Source: Leuconostoc carnosum (GTDB lineage Bacteria > Bacillota > Bacilli > Lactobacillales > Lactobacillaceae). From it: a stretch of DNA of 64,000 bases. Shown here in pieces: positions 1 through 9,461 of this stretch. Each line of letters opens with the position of its first letter. The first letter of the stretch is position 1. The notes under the pieces were generated by a model. It had not been told where the DNA came from and did not search any database. It worked only from the letters and a program-made list of their open reading frames with translations. The stretch is taken from assembly GCF_014207505.1 (NCBI RefSeq), contig NZ_JACHGL010000005.1:129487-193486 (forward strand), in the 5' to 3' direction. Both the position numbers and the translations under genes were made by a program.

Positions 1-30
1 AATAGTTTCTGTTATTTGATTTGTTTCCAT
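1..30 (-). CDS. PFL-family (DUF711/UPF0210) protein, first 10 codons only
   Basis: The window edge cuts this gene. An ATG at 30 begins METNQITETI, preceded by a good AGGAG ribosome site. This N-terminus resembles the conserved start of UPF0210/DUF711 (PFL family) proteins. In many Firmicutes that gene directly follows an ACT-domain gene, as it would here (55 bases after the ACT gene stop). Function is unknown in the family. With ten residues visible, the assignment rests largely on gene order. Confidence 0.55.
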   Translation of the reverse strand, partial: METNQITETI

Positions 31-85
31 GTTTACTCCTGATGTTTATTTATTAAAACACTAATAAGGAAATATAAAAAGGACT

Positions 86-358
86 TTAGACACGACTCAT
101 CGCATCAAAAATTTCCTCACGTTGTGTGTGAATTGTTACACCAAGCTTGTCACCAACTGCATTCAAATCATCCTGCAAAGCATTGAACTCTTCATCTAAT
201 TTTTCCAAATTCACTAGCATACTCATAGTAAAAATATCCGACATAATTGTCTGGGAAACATCTAAAATATTAATGTTATGAGTTGCTAAAGTTTGCGCTA
301 CACCAGCGATGATACCTGGTTGGTCTTTTCCTACTACGGTTACAACAGCTTTTGCCAA
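86..358 (-). CDS. ACT domain-containing protein (UPF0237 family)
   Basis: A 90-residue protein made of a single ACT domain, the small-ligand-binding fold usually used to sense amino acids. The start (MAKAVVTVVGKDQPGIIAGVAQTL) has the glycine-rich first beta-loop-helix (GKDQPGIIAGV) typical of ACT/GcvR-like domains, and the length matches UPF0237 proteins. It lies just upstream of the DUF711 gene, the usual partner in Firmicutes, so the two probably form one transcript. The ligand cannot be read from sequence. Confidence 0.85.
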   Translation of the reverse strand: MAKAVVTVVGKDQPGIIAGVAQTLATHNINILDVSQTIMSDIFTMSMLVNLEKLDEEFNALQDDLNAVGDKLGVTIHTQREEIFDAMSRV

Positions 359-458
359 GATTTCTTCCTCTTTATAAGTTATTTGAAAATATGCAATATT
401 TTTACAGTAACATTATTTTATCATACATATACTGTCTACATGTCATAAATATGACATT

Positions 459-1619
459 TTATGCATAAACACGCTCACCATTCTGCCATCCCAAAAATTG
501 AAATTGTGTCACACCAGATACAGCTTCTGATTTAACATTAACATGTGAATCAAATAATTGTGAATTAAACACTGCTTCATACTCACTAACAGATAGTTTT
601 TGGCGACCTTCAAGTAATTGTTTGACAGACTTTCTTGGCACATATTCGGTAAAATTTTCTTGTAAAGTGATAGAATACAGTTCAGCCTCTGCACCTGATC
701 CATAACTAAAAATTGCTATTTTTTCACCAGATTGCAACTTATCTGAATAACTCAGCAGTGATAATAGACTGAGATATACTGATCCTGTATATATATTGCC
801 TACTTGACGGCTCAATTGTTGACTCGCTTTTAACTTTTCCATTAAGTTAACTTGTTGTTCTGCAGTTGCTTGATCTAGCACCTCATCCAGCGCCTTCTTC
901 CCCATCTTTGTATAGGGTAAATGAAAAGCAAAACCAGAAAAATCACTGATTGTTTGTTGCGTTTTGGTGCAATAGCGTTGCCATAATGTTAGAAACATTT
1001 CTTTGTAAATATCTGTTGATAAATGTCCATCAACTAGCGCCTGCGTCCGATCTAAAGGTCGCCAAAAATCAGCACGTTCAGCACTCATATAAACTGAATC
1101 TGTGTTTATAGATGCAATTTTTGGATTATCTGAGATAATCATTGCGATAGCCCCAGCACCTTGTGTGACCTCGCCAGGTGTCACTAAACCGTAACGCGCA
1201 ATATCTGAAGCAATAACTAAAACTCGTCGTCCTGGATGTACCGCCACATAGTCACGCGCCTGCATTAAGCCATAAGTCCCCGCATAGCAGGCTTGCTTGA
1301 GTTCAATTGTCCGTGTAAATTCTGATAAATTTAAAAGCCTCTGAATATAAATGGCACCAGATTTGGAATTATCAATACCTGATTCTGTGGCTAAAATAAC
1401 ACTATCAATTAATTGGCGATCAGTATCGTCGATAATTTGGGATGCTGCATTTGCCCCCATAGTAACAATATCTTCATAATTTGGAACAACTGATTGTTTA
1501 TCTTGACCAATGCCAATAGTATATTTCTCTGGTTCATCGCCACGTACTTTTGCCAATTCGATTAAATCCAATACATATTTTGGTGTATAAAACGCTATTT
1601 TATCAATACCAATTGTCAT
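459..1619 (-). CDS. mvaS: Hydroxymethylglutaryl-CoA synthase
   Basis: Condenses acetoacetyl-CoA with acetyl-CoA to give HMG-CoA, the first committed step of the mevalonate route to isoprenoids in Gram-positive cocci. At 386 residues it has the length of bacterial MvaS. The acylated cysteine is Cys111 in IELKQACYAGTYG, and the general acid/base is Glu79 in ATESG, the same numbers as in the enterococcal enzyme. It stands alone: the neighbouring ABC-F gene is separated by a terminator at 1654..1672, and no other mevalonate genes are in the window. Confidence 0.95.
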   Translation of the reverse strand: MTIGIDKIAFYTPKYVLDLIELAKVRGDEPEKYTIGIGQDKQSVVPNYEDIVTMGANAASQIIDDTDRQLIDSVILATESGIDNSKSGAIYIQRLLNLSEFTRTIELKQACYAGTYGLMQARDYVAVHPGRRVLVIASDIARYGLVTPGEVTQGAGAIAMIISDNPKIASINTDSVYMSAERADFWRPLDRTQALVDGHLSTDIYKEMFLTLWQRYCTKTQQTISDFSGFAFHLPYTKMGKKALDEVLDQATAEQQVNLMEKLKASQQLSRQVGNIYTGSVYLSLLSLLSYSDKLQSGEKIAIFSYGSGAEAELYSITLQENFTEYVPRKSVKQLLEGRQKLSVSEYEAVFNSQLFDSHVNVKSEAVSGVTQFQFLGWQNGERVYA

Positions 1620-1653
1620 ATTTTAAATCCTCTAGTTGATATTATATCATGAG

Positions 1654-1672
1654 AAAAAGCGCCATTAGACGC
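1654..1672 (-). terminator. Terminator after the ABC-F gene
   Basis: On the minus strand a short stem of five pairs (GCGTC with GGCGC, loop TAAT) is followed by TTTTT. It lies between the end of the ABC-F gene and mvaS. The stem is short, so it may be weak. Confidence 0.5.
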
Positions 1673-1695
1673 CCTCATAAACCGGTTACAGATGG

Positions 1696-3318
1696 TTAGT
1701 ATAATTCTTTGACTTTTTCTTGAATACTTTCAGTTGAAATAAATTCGTCATAAGTCGTATCTACACGATCAACTGCGCCTTTACCAGACACCTCAATGAC
1801 ATGATTAGCTGTCGTTGCTAAGAATTCATGATCGTGTGATGTTATGATAATACCACCCTTAAAGTTAACCACCGCGTCATTTAATGATTGAATTGATTCT
1901 AAATCTAAATGATTGGTTGGATCATCCATCAATAAAACATTAGCCTTCAACAACATCATTTTAGCTAATGTAATACGGACTTTTTCACCACCTGAGAGTA
2001 CTTTTATTTCCTTGAGTGAATCATCACCGCGAAATAACATTTGTCCGAGCATGCCACGAAGACTTGTGTTGTCCTTTTGTTCTTCTTCGGCAAAATCTCT
2101 AAGCCAATCTAAAATAGTCAAATCCTGATTATCAAAATTATCATTCAAATCTTTGGCAATATAAGATTGTGACGTTGTCACTCCCCAAGTTACAGTACCT
2201 GTATCTGGCGTTAGAGTACCAGCAATAATTTGCATTAATGTCGTCGTCGCTAAATCAGATTGTGATAAAATAGCAATTTTGTCGCCCGGACGTCCAATAA
2301 ACGAAATATTACTTAATACTTGTTCACCATCAATTGTCTTGGAAATATTTTCAACACGTATCATATCATTTCCCATTTCTCGATTGATTGGGAAACTAAT
2401 AAATGGATATTTACGTGACGAAGGTTTAATATCATCCAACGTGATCTTATCTAATTGCTTTTTACGCGCAGTTGCTTGCTTAGATTTTGAAGCATTAGCA
2501 GAAAAGCGTGCCACGAATTCTTGCAATTGTTTAATTTGCTCTTCTTTTTTAGCGTTTTGTTGTGACGCCAAACGTTGTGCTAATTCAGATGATTCACGCC
2601 AAAAATCATAATTCCCCACAAATGGTGTGATTTTACCAAAGTCCACATCCAAAATATTCGTTGACACTGCATTCAGAAAATGACGATCGTGGGATACAAC
2701 AATCACTAAGTTAGGAAAATCAGCTAAAAAGTCTTCTAACCAATTAATTGTTTGCACATCAAGTCCGTTTGTTGGTTCATCTAAAATTAAAATATCAGGA
2801 TTTCCAAATAATGCTTGGGCTAACAAAACCTTAACTTTATCATTTTCTGTCAGCTCACTCATCATGGTATACTGCATATCATCAGAAATACCTAGTTTAT
2901 TTAAGAGTTGACCTGCTTCAACTTCGGCATTCCACCCATCTAGTTCTTCAAATTCTGCACCTAAATCTGCTACGCGTACACCATCTTCATCGTTAAAATC
3001 AGGTTTAGCATAAATAGCGTCCATTTCTGTTTTCACTTCATATAAGCGCTTATGACCTTGAATAACCGTATCAAGAACTGTAAATTCATCAAAAGCAAAA
3101 TGATCCTGCTGCAAAGATGACATTCTCTCACCGTCACCAATCGCGATAACGCCTTCTGTAGCTTGTAATTCACCTTGTAATAACTTTAAAAATGTTGATT
3201 TCCCGGCGCCATTAGCTCCGATAATACCATATGTATTACCAGGCGTGAGCTTTAAGTTCACGTCTTGATATAATTTAGGACCAGCAAAACTAAAACTCAT
3301 ATCTGATACTGTAATCAC
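1696..3318 (-). CDS. ABC-F family ATPase (YkpA/YbiT type)
   Basis: A soluble tandem-ATPase protein without membrane segments, of the ABC-F type that acts on ribosomes. The first domain has an intact Walker A (GANGAGKST) and Walker B (ILILDEPTN) but a degenerate signature (LTENDKVKVLL). The second has a degenerate Walker A (SQSDLATTT), a good signature (LSGGEKVRI) and Walker B (LLMDDPTNHLD). This mixed pattern is normal for the YkpA/YbiT branch. I place the start at the GTG at 3318, six bases after GGAGGAG. A longer frame from the TTG at 3333 would put that ribosome site inside the coding region. Whether it confers antibiotic protection is unknown. Confidence 0.88.
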   Translation of the reverse strand: MITVSDMSFSFAGPKLYQDVNLKLTPGNTYGIIGANGAGKSTFLKLLQGELQATEGVIAIGDGERMSSLQQDHFAFDEFTVLDTVIQGHKRLYEVKTEMDAIYAKPDFNDEDGVRVADLGAEFEELDGWNAEVEAGQLLNKLGISDDMQYTMMSELTENDKVKVLLAQALFGNPDILILDEPTNGLDVQTINWLEDFLADFPNLVIVVSHDRHFLNAVSTNILDVDFGKITPFVGNYDFWRESSELAQRLASQQNAKKEEQIKQLQEFVARFSANASKSKQATARKKQLDKITLDDIKPSSRKYPFISFPINREMGNDMIRVENISKTIDGEQVLSNISFIGRPGDKIAILSQSDLATTTLMQIIAGTLTPDTGTVTWGVTTSQSYIAKDLNDNFDNQDLTILDWLRDFAEEEQKDNTSLRGMLGQMLFRGDDSLKEIKVLSGGEKVRITLAKMMLLKANVLLMDDPTNHLDLESIQSLNDAVVNFKGGIIITSHDHEFLATTANHVIEVSGKGAVDRVDTTYDEFISTESIQEKVKELY

Positions 3319-3397
3319 TATTTTCTCCTCCAATTTAAAACATATTCAATATTAATAAACATGATTTATGTAAAAATACCTTCTATAACTATACCAG

Positions 3398-3424
3398 AAA
3401 AAGCGCGAAACGTCGCGCTTTTTA
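3398..3424. terminator. Bidirectional terminator
   Basis: AAAAGCGCG and CGCGCTTTTT arms around a short loop form a hairpin with A and T tracts on both sides. It lies between the ABC-F gene and the membrane protein gene at 3463. Confidence 0.8.
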
Positions 3425-3462
3425 ACTACTACTAATCAAACGAGTAATATAAATTAAGCCTG

Positions 3463-3900
3463 TTAAGATTGAAAGCCACCATCAACAGGGACTGTATATT
3501 TTTCATCACCTGCTTCTGTCAACCCATGAAAACCGCCTTCAACTGGAATCATATTTTCATCTGGATCATCACGTGTATCTCCTAAAAATGTGAATAAACT
3601 AAGAACAATATACAGTAGACCAAAATAAAAACCATATTGGTGGGATACTAACCGTAACCAAAAAGTTGAAATCAAAGTAAAAAACACTGGCATTGTCAGC
3701 AAGACTAGCGGAAATAAACCATTTTTACGCGTAATATAGCCAAGATACAACATGTATGAACTATTGACAACTAAATAGAGCCAGATAACTTTATTTAAAC
3801 CACTAACATTGAGTAATTGAGCACCAAATGGTACCAAAACCCCCAACACTATTGCTACGAGCCATTGATTACCATAGTATTTTTTAAACTTTTTTTGCAT
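3463..3900 (-). CDS. Small integral membrane protein, unknown function
   Basis: A 145-residue protein with about four hydrophobic segments (roughly residues 12-30, 33-53, 60-80 and 84-105) and a short polar tail. The tail carries two copies of an (I/V)PV(E/D)GGF motif about 20 residues apart. The start is the ATG at 3900, with AAAGGG upstream; an in-frame TTG at 3921 lies above that ribosome site and is less likely. I do not recognise the family. It is transcribed alone, ahead of rsmE in orientation but behind it in position. Confidence 0.6.
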   Translation of the reverse strand: MQKKFKKYYGNQWLVAIVLGVLVPFGAQLLNVSGLNKVIWLYLVVNSSYMLYLGYITRKNGLFPLVLLTMPVFFTLISTFWLRLVSHQYGFYFGLLYIVLSLFTFLGDTRDDPDENMIPVEGGFHGLTEAGDEKYTVPVDGGFQS

Positions 3901-3991
3901 GCGCGACCGCCCTTTGCACAATTTATGAGAATACTATAATCACAAAAAGTTATTCTAGTGACAAAGTATTTATTTTAATTATTATAAACTA

Positions 3992-4729
3992 TTAATTTAA
4001 TTCTCGCAAGACACTCATAGCACTTAATACATACAGTGGCGCAGTTTCAGCACGTAATATACGCGGACCTAATCCGGCTGGCTGATAGTCAAATTTTTTA
4101 AGTGTGTTGATTTCAGTCATTGACAAACCACCTTCTGGCCCAAAAAGAACCGTCATAACTTCGCCATTTGGCACCTGGTTAACGGCCTGAACTAGTGTCG
4201 CCACTTCACCATCTCGTGCTGATTCTTCCCAAGCTACAAGCCCTTTTGTTTTAGGTAGTGACAATATTTCCCGCCAAGATAAAAATGTAATTTCAGGAAT
4301 TAATAACCTATGTGACTGTTCAGCAGCAGCTTGAGCAATTTTTTGTAAACGATTTTGTTTCTTTTCTTGCTGTTTATGCCAATTAGATACTGTACGTTCC
4401 ATATAAGTAAACACAATCTTATGGACGCCGAGCTCAGTTGCCTTTTGGACGAACCAATCAGAACGATCATTTTTTAAGGGGGACACGATTAATGTCACTT
4501 GAATTGGTAACTCAACTTGATTATTCAACTCAGAAACTACTTTAAGCGTTATTTTTTCTGAATCAATTGCCGTAACTTCCCCAATGACAACTTTTTGATT
4601 CTGACTGACAAATTCCGCCTGAGATCCAATGCGTGCCCTTAAAACTTTACCAAAATGTTTAAAAGCATCTTGTTCTGATGTTAAAACAATCTTGTGCCCA
4701 ATTGTTTGTTGTAAAAAATAACGTTGCAT
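3992..4729 (-). CDS. rsmE: 16S rRNA (uracil-1498-N3)-methyltransferase
   Basis: A SPOUT-fold methyltransferase that modifies U1498 of 16S rRNA. At 245 residues it has family length. The N-terminal PUA-like part (MQRYFLQQTIGHK) is followed by the family sequence LIVSPLKNDRSDWFVQKATELGV. The C-terminal SAM-binding knot has LFGPEGGLS and LGPRILRAETAPLY. It starts two bases after the prmA stop, so the two are co-translated, the common prmA-rsmE pairing in Firmicutes. Confidence 0.95.
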   Translation of the reverse strand: MQRYFLQQTIGHKIVLTSEQDAFKHFGKVLRARIGSQAEFVSQNQKVVIGEVTAIDSEKITLKVVSELNNQVELPIQVTLIVSPLKNDRSDWFVQKATELGVHKIVFTYMERTVSNWHKQQEKKQNRLQKIAQAAAEQSHRLLIPEITFLSWREILSLPKTKGLVAWEESARDGEVATLVQAVNQVPNGEVMTVLFGPEGGLSMTEINTLKKFDYQPAGLGPRILRAETAPLYVLSAMSVLRELN

Positions 4730-4731
4730 AA

Positions 4732-5607
4732 CTAATCTTCCCCGAATTGTGTGATATAGCTATGCCATTCGCCCATTTGTGAGGATTGAACAATTTGATA
4801 GCCATTTTTGAGTAACTCATCTTCTATATGTGGTGCAATAGCATCGTAGATACCAGATACTAGAAAATAACCACCTTTTTTCAATAGTGGTATCGTTTGC
4901 GGTATTAAGCGTTCAATGACATCTGCTAAAATATTAGCAACGATAATATCGACCGGTGTTGTCTCAATATCTGCTAATAAATCACTTGTTAAAACAGTTA
5001 TATCACTAGCAACCAGATTCAAAGCCAAATTTTCTCTGGCGACTGATACAGACATGTCATCAATATCTGTTGCCAAAACTTGAGTCACGCCTAGTTGTTT
5101 AGCCGCAACAGCTAAAACCCCGGAACCAGTACCCACATCAATCATTGATTCTCCGCCGCGAACAACAGTTTCTAATGCTTGCATCATCAATTTTGTCGTT
5201 TCATGTGTTCCCGTACCAAAAGCAAGTTTAGGATCCATGATAATGGGCATTTCATCATCTTGCTGTGGTTTAAAGTTTTCCCATGATGGTACTACAGTCA
5301 AATGTCGCGTTATACGTTGCGCATGATAATATTGTTTCCAATTATTTTCCCAATCTGCCTGCTCCACACCACTAATCAATATTTCTGCTGGTGAAGGATC
5401 TACGTCAAATGATTTTAAATTGAATAAATCAGTTTTGATTCGTTTGATCGTTTTCGGTAAATTAGCGTCATCTTCATAATATGCGATAACTTTTATTTGA
5501 TCACTATCATCAATTTGAACGCCTTCAGCACCAGCTGACATTAAAATATTTGAGACAGCTTCAATGGCATCATTTTGTGTTGTGATTGTTATAGATTGCC
5601 AGTTCAT
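4732..5607 (-). CDS. prmA: Ribosomal protein L11 methyltransferase
   Basis: A SAM-dependent enzyme that methylates ribosomal protein L11. The Rossmann motif I is MIDVGTGSGVLAVAA, preceded by the family-specific DPKLAFGTGTHETT stretch, and a post-I motif VLATDIDDMSV follows. Length (291 residues) is normal. It overlaps the stop of the upstream MDR oxidoreductase by four bases and runs into rsmE, giving an MDR-prmA-rsmE transcript. Confidence 0.95.
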   Translation of the reverse strand: MNWQSITITTQNDAIEAVSNILMSAGAEGVQIDDSDQIKVIAYYEDDANLPKTIKRIKTDLFNLKSFDVDPSPAEILISGVEQADWENNWKQYYHAQRITRHLTVVPSWENFKPQQDDEMPIIMDPKLAFGTGTHETTKLMMQALETVVRGGESMIDVGTGSGVLAVAAKQLGVTQVLATDIDDMSVSVARENLALNLVASDITVLTSDLLADIETTPVDIIVANILADVIERLIPQTIPLLKKGGYFLVSGIYDAIAPHIEDELLKNGYQIVQSSQMGEWHSYITQFGED

Positions 5608-6677
5608 TGGATTGCCTCATATGTGACAACTACTTTTCCAGTCATATGATTCGCTTCAACATCTCGAGTTGCCTGTTGGATATTCTCAACTGTTAAGCCA
5701 TTATATGTTTTATTTAATGTTGACTGGATGACTCCTCTGTCAGCTAATTCACTCATCCTATTTAAAGCATCACCTTGTGTCTGCATTGAGACACCATAAT
5801 TTCCCTTAGCAAACATAAATACCCAACTAAATTGCGCGCCAATATTTTTCAAAGGTGCAATATCAACCGCCTCCGTTGTATCAACAATTGATGCGATACG
5901 ACCAAATGGCTTGATTGCTTGTAAAACCAGTGGCCAATAAGCATCTGTATTTTGTAATATGGCAATATGATCAACTTTATCATGCTGTATTTGAAGTAAT
6001 TGTTCATGTAAATTTTGATGATAATCTAAAATATAATCAGCCCCTAAATTTTTCACCCAAGCCACTGACTCTGGACGCGATGCTGTCGTAATGACAACCA
6101 TGCCTAAATATTTTGCTAATTGAATTAATATTGAGCCAACACCACCTGCGCCATTTAAAATTAAAATACTTTTACCTTGTGCCGCATTTTCAGTGATGTC
6201 GTATCCAAAAGCATCGGTCAAAATTTCTGATGCCGTAATTGAAGTTAATGGCAGCGCCGCAATTTCCGCAGTCGTCAATGATTTTGGTGCTTGCCCAACT
6301 AATGCTTCATTGACTACTTGATATTCAGCGTTAGAACCGGGTTTGATTTGTACACCAGCGTAATAAACACGATCTCCAATCGCAAATTGAGTTACTTCTT
6401 CACCGGTTGACATTACTTCACCAGTTGCATCAAAACCTAAAATACGAAATTCACCATCATTTTGATACGTTGCGCGCATTTTAGTATCAACCGGATTAAT
6501 TGCGCTTGCTGAAACCTTAACTAACAATTCGTGAGCTTTTGGCTTTGGACGAGCAACACTTTTTTCAATAAAAACATTCGGAGCATCAATCAATAACGCA
6601 TGTTCAATACCAATGGCACGCATCTTACGGCTTGGGCGAAGCGACCATATTTTTTTTAATTTATCTAAAAAAGCCAT
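5604..6677 (-). CDS. MDR-superfamily zinc-type alcohol dehydrogenase-like oxidoreductase
   Basis: A 357-residue medium-chain dehydrogenase/reductase of the quinone-oxidoreductase type. The N-terminal GroES-like domain contains SASAINPVDTKMRA, the usual NPVD of this group. The NAD(P)-binding fold has ILNGAGGVGSILIQLAKYLG. The cysteine ligands of catalytic zinc in classical alcohol dehydrogenases are not seen, so it is probably zinc-free despite the common family name. The first 25 or so residues form an unusual basic extension (MAFLDKLKKIWSLRPSRKMR). Its substrate is unknown. Confidence 0.8.
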   Translation of the reverse strand: MAFLDKLKKIWSLRPSRKMRAIGIEHALLIDAPNVFIEKSVARPKPKAHELLVKVSASAINPVDTKMRATYQNDGEFRILGFDATGEVMSTGEEVTQFAIGDRVYYAGVQIKPGSNAEYQVVNEALVGQAPKSLTTAEIAALPLTSITASEILTDAFGYDITENAAQGKSILILNGAGGVGSILIQLAKYLGMVVITTASRPESVAWVKNLGADYILDYHQNLHEQLLQIQHDKVDHIAILQNTDAYWPLVLQAIKPFGRIASIVDTTEAVDIAPLKNIGAQFSWVFMFAKGNYGVSMQTQGDALNRMSELADRGVIQSTLNKTYNGLTVENIQQATRDVEANHMTGKVVVTYEAIQ

Positions 6678-6687
6678 AACTACTCCT

Positions 6688-7482
6688 TTATTCTGATAAT
6701 CCTGTATTCAAAATTTGATTTAAGTTTGCTTTAGTTGCTTGATAACTTGGCGACCGCCACTGACTAGAATAAAGTAAGTTAAACTGACCTGACTTTTTAT
6801 CAGCTGTTGGTACTTTGCCTTGTAAAACACGATCCCAATTATCAGATATCATGCCATATTCGACTAATCTAATTTGTGAAGATTTTAATTTTTCAAGTGA
6901 TCCAACATCATGCTTTAAAATCTTGTCAACGTCATTTTGTACCTTTTTTTGTGCAGCTGGCAAATCAATTGGCGTCACAATATAATTAACCTTAGCATTA
7001 TGGTACTTATCAAATGACACTTTTTGGATACTATAGTCACGATCGGTTTGCAATGTTTGCATATAATGATTAGCTAAATCAGACATTACCGTCTTTTTAT
7101 CATAAGTTTTACCAGCAAAATTGACCTGATTAGCAACCGTTCGTGTCGTGCTTAGCGTATGCTGAATACTAGCAGATATTTCGCTTTTCCAAGCCGCGTT
7201 AGATAGCAACACAATTGACTGAGCATTTTTAGCACTTGTCTCTCCAGTCAAACCAAAATCCAATACAGTTCGAGCGTCTTTTTCAACCAACTTCTCACGT
7301 GTATTTTGACTCACACCATCATAATTAAAACCAATAATTGCCACGGCAAAACCAATCACAGTTAACATAATCAACACTGAAACTATAGCCAATATTTTAG
7401 TATATCTGCTCATTTTATGTTTACTGGTGGACCAATTACGTTCCATACGAGAATGTGGTTTTTCACTAATTTCCTTTGGCAT
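6688..7482 (-). CDS. Membrane-anchored protein of unknown function
   Basis: About 264 residues: a short basic cytoplasmic head, one transmembrane helix at roughly residues 30-52 ([20 protein letters not shown]), then a soluble extracellular part without cysteines. I do not recognise a domain. GGAGG sits right against two ATG codons (7494 and 7491) and 12 bases before the ATG at 7482, so 7482 is the best-spaced start. The gene begins inside the 3' end of lepA, so it is translationally coupled to it. Confidence 0.6.
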   Translation of the reverse strand: MPKEISEKPHSRMERNWSTSKHKMSRYTKILAIVSVLIMLTVIGFAVAIIGFNYDGVSQNTREKLVEKDARTVLDFGLTGETSAKNAQSIVLLSNAAWKSEISASIQHTLSTTRTVANQVNFAGKTYDKKTVMSDLANHYMQTLQTDRDYSIQKVSFDKYHNAKVNYIVTPIDLPAAQKKVQNDVDKILKHDVGSLEKLKSSQIRLVEYGMISDNWDRVLQGKVPTADKKSGQFNLLYSSQWRSPSYQATKANLNQILNTGLSE

Positions 7483-9319
7483 ATTGTGCATCATCCTCCG
7501 TTTTCAACACTGCCATAAAGGCTTCTTGTGGCACATCTACGGTACCCACAGACTTCATACGTGCTTTACCACGTTTTTGTTTATCCAGTAATTTAGCACG
7601 TCGATCTGGATCACCTGTGTGAATTTTAGAAGTAACATCTTTACGATATGCCTTGATATTAGTACGTGCCAAAATTTTAGCACCAATTGCCGCTTGTACT
7701 GGAATTTCAAAGTTTTGACGTGGAATGATTTCTTTTAACTTCGATGTAATAATGCGGCCACGTTCAGTGGCAAAGTCACGATGCACAATAAAACTTAAGG
7801 CATCCACTTTTTCTGAATTAAGTAAAATATCAATTTTAACCAAATCTGATTGACGATAACCTGAAATGTCATAATCTAATGAAGCATAACCACGGGTACT
7901 AGACTTTAATTTATCGAAGAAATTAAAAATAATTTCTGACAAAGGTATTTTGTATTTCACATTCACACGCGTATCGTCTAAGTATTCCATAGTATCAAAT
8001 TCACCACGCTTACGTTGTGCCAACTCCATAACCGCACCAACATAGTCATTAGGCACCATGATTTGTGCATCTACATATGGTTCTTCAATTGACTTTATTT
8101 TTGAAGATTCTGGTAACTCAGATGGATTTTCAATAGCTATAATTTCATCATCATTGGTGGTCACACGATAAGTAACAGAAGGTGCAGTCGTTACCAAATC
8201 CAAATCAAATTCACGTTCTAAACGCTCTTGGATAACGTCCATATGTAGCAAACCCAAGAAGCCAACGCGATAACCAAATCCCAATGCTTGTGAGGTTTCA
8301 GGTTCAAATGCCAGTGCGGCATCATTTAGTTGTAACTTCTCTAAAGCATCTCTTAAATCTGTGTATTTCGCATTATCAGATGGATATAAACCAGAATAAA
8401 CCATTGGTGTCATTTGTTTATATCCTGATAATGACTCGCTAGCAGGATTGTTAACCAAAGTAATCGTATCACCGGAATGCGTTGTATGAATATCTTTGAT
8501 TGCAGCTGTCAAATAGCCAACATCCCCCGCCATTAAATAATCACGCTTTTGAGCTATTGGCGACATCACACCAACTTCATTCACTTCGTATTCTGCACCA
8601 GTATTCATCATGCGAATCTTGTCACCGGGTTTAACAATTCCTTCCCGTACACGCAAATTAACAACTACGCCTCGATAAGCATCATAGGCGGAATCAAAAA
8701 TCAATGCACGTAGCGGTGCTTCAATATCACCAGTTGGCGCTGGTAAATCTGTCACAATTCTTTCTAATAATTCTGGAATTCCAATATTTTTTTTAGCAGA
8801 AGCCAATATGGCTTCTGAGGCATCAATACCTATCACATCCTCAATTTCTGCACGAACTTTTTCAGGATCAGCTGCTGGTAAATCAATTTTATTAATTACT
8901 GGTAGTATTTCCAAGTTATTATCCAAAGCCAGATAGACATTGGCTAAAGTTTGGGCCTCGACACCTTGCGCAGCATCAACAACCAAAATAGCACCTTCAG
9001 CAGCAGCTAAAGAGCGAGAAACTTCATAAGAAAAATCGACATGCCCTGGTGTATCAATTAAATGAAAAATGTACGTTTCACCATCTTTAGCATCATAATG
9101 TACCTCAACAGCATTTAATTTGATAGTAATACCACGTTCACGTTCCAGATCCATCGTATCAAGCAATTGGTTCTGCATGTCACGTTCTGCTACGGTATGT
9201 GTTTGTTCCAAAATACGGTCCGCTATTGTTGATTTCCCATGATCAATGTGAGCTACAATGGAAAAATTACGGATATGTTTTTGGCGATCATTAAGTTGTT
9301 TTAAATTTAGGTCTGTCAT
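7466..9319 (-). CDS. lepA: Elongation factor 4 (LepA), ribosomal back-translocase GTPase
   Basis: A translational GTPase that acts on stalled ribosomes. The G motifs are complete: AHIDHGKST (G1), RERGITIK (G2), DTPGH (G3) and NKIDLP (G4). The LepA-specific C-terminal region follows ([13 protein letters not shown], then [11 protein letters not shown] near the end). It has 617 residues, a little longer than usual through an N-terminal [14 protein letters not shown] and a slightly extended tail. It ends inside the following membrane-protein gene. Confidence 0.97.
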   Translation of the reverse strand: MTDLNLKQLNDRQKHIRNFSIVAHIDHGKSTIADRILEQTHTVAERDMQNQLLDTMDLERERGITIKLNAVEVHYDAKDGETYIFHLIDTPGHVDFSYEVSRSLAAAEGAILVVDAAQGVEAQTLANVYLALDNNLEILPVINKIDLPAADPEKVRAEIEDVIGIDASEAILASAKKNIGIPELLERIVTDLPAPTGDIEAPLRALIFDSAYDAYRGVVVNLRVREGIVKPGDKIRMMNTGAEYEVNEVGVMSPIAQKRDYLMAGDVGYLTAAIKDIHTTHSGDTITLVNNPASESLSGYKQMTPMVYSGLYPSDNAKYTDLRDALEKLQLNDAALAFEPETSQALGFGYRVGFLGLLHMDVIQERLEREFDLDLVTTAPSVTYRVTTNDDEIIAIENPSELPESSKIKSIEEPYVDAQIMVPNDYVGAVMELAQRKRGEFDTMEYLDDTRVNVKYKIPLSEIIFNFFDKLKSSTRGYASLDYDISGYRQSDLVKIDILLNSEKVDALSFIVHRDFATERGRIITSKLKEIIPRQNFEIPVQAAIGAKILARTNIKAYRKDVTSKIHTGDPDRRAKLLDKQKRGKARMKSVGTVDVPQEAFMAVLKTEDDAQYAKGN

Positions 9320-9414
9320 ATTTTTTAGCGCTAATCAGCGCGCACTTTCAATTAGTATTTCTATAATCTATTTTATCATGAAAGCGTATTAAAAAAGCGT
9401 GCCTTATACCAAAA

Positions 9415-9449
9415 ATAAAAAAGCTTTCTAAAATACAAAGCTTTTTTAT
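9415..9449. terminator. Bidirectional terminator between lepA and the Gfo/Idh gene
   Basis: AAAAAAGCTTT and AAAGCTTTTTT arms surround a ten-base loop. It terminates the oxidoreductase gene on the minus strand. Confidence 0.75.
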
Positions 9450-9461
9450 TTTAATCTTTTA

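Noticed and set aside
3319..3333. Longer ABC-F start at a TTG
   Set aside because: The ribosome site GGAGGAG would lie inside the coding region; it is well spaced for the GTG at 3318.
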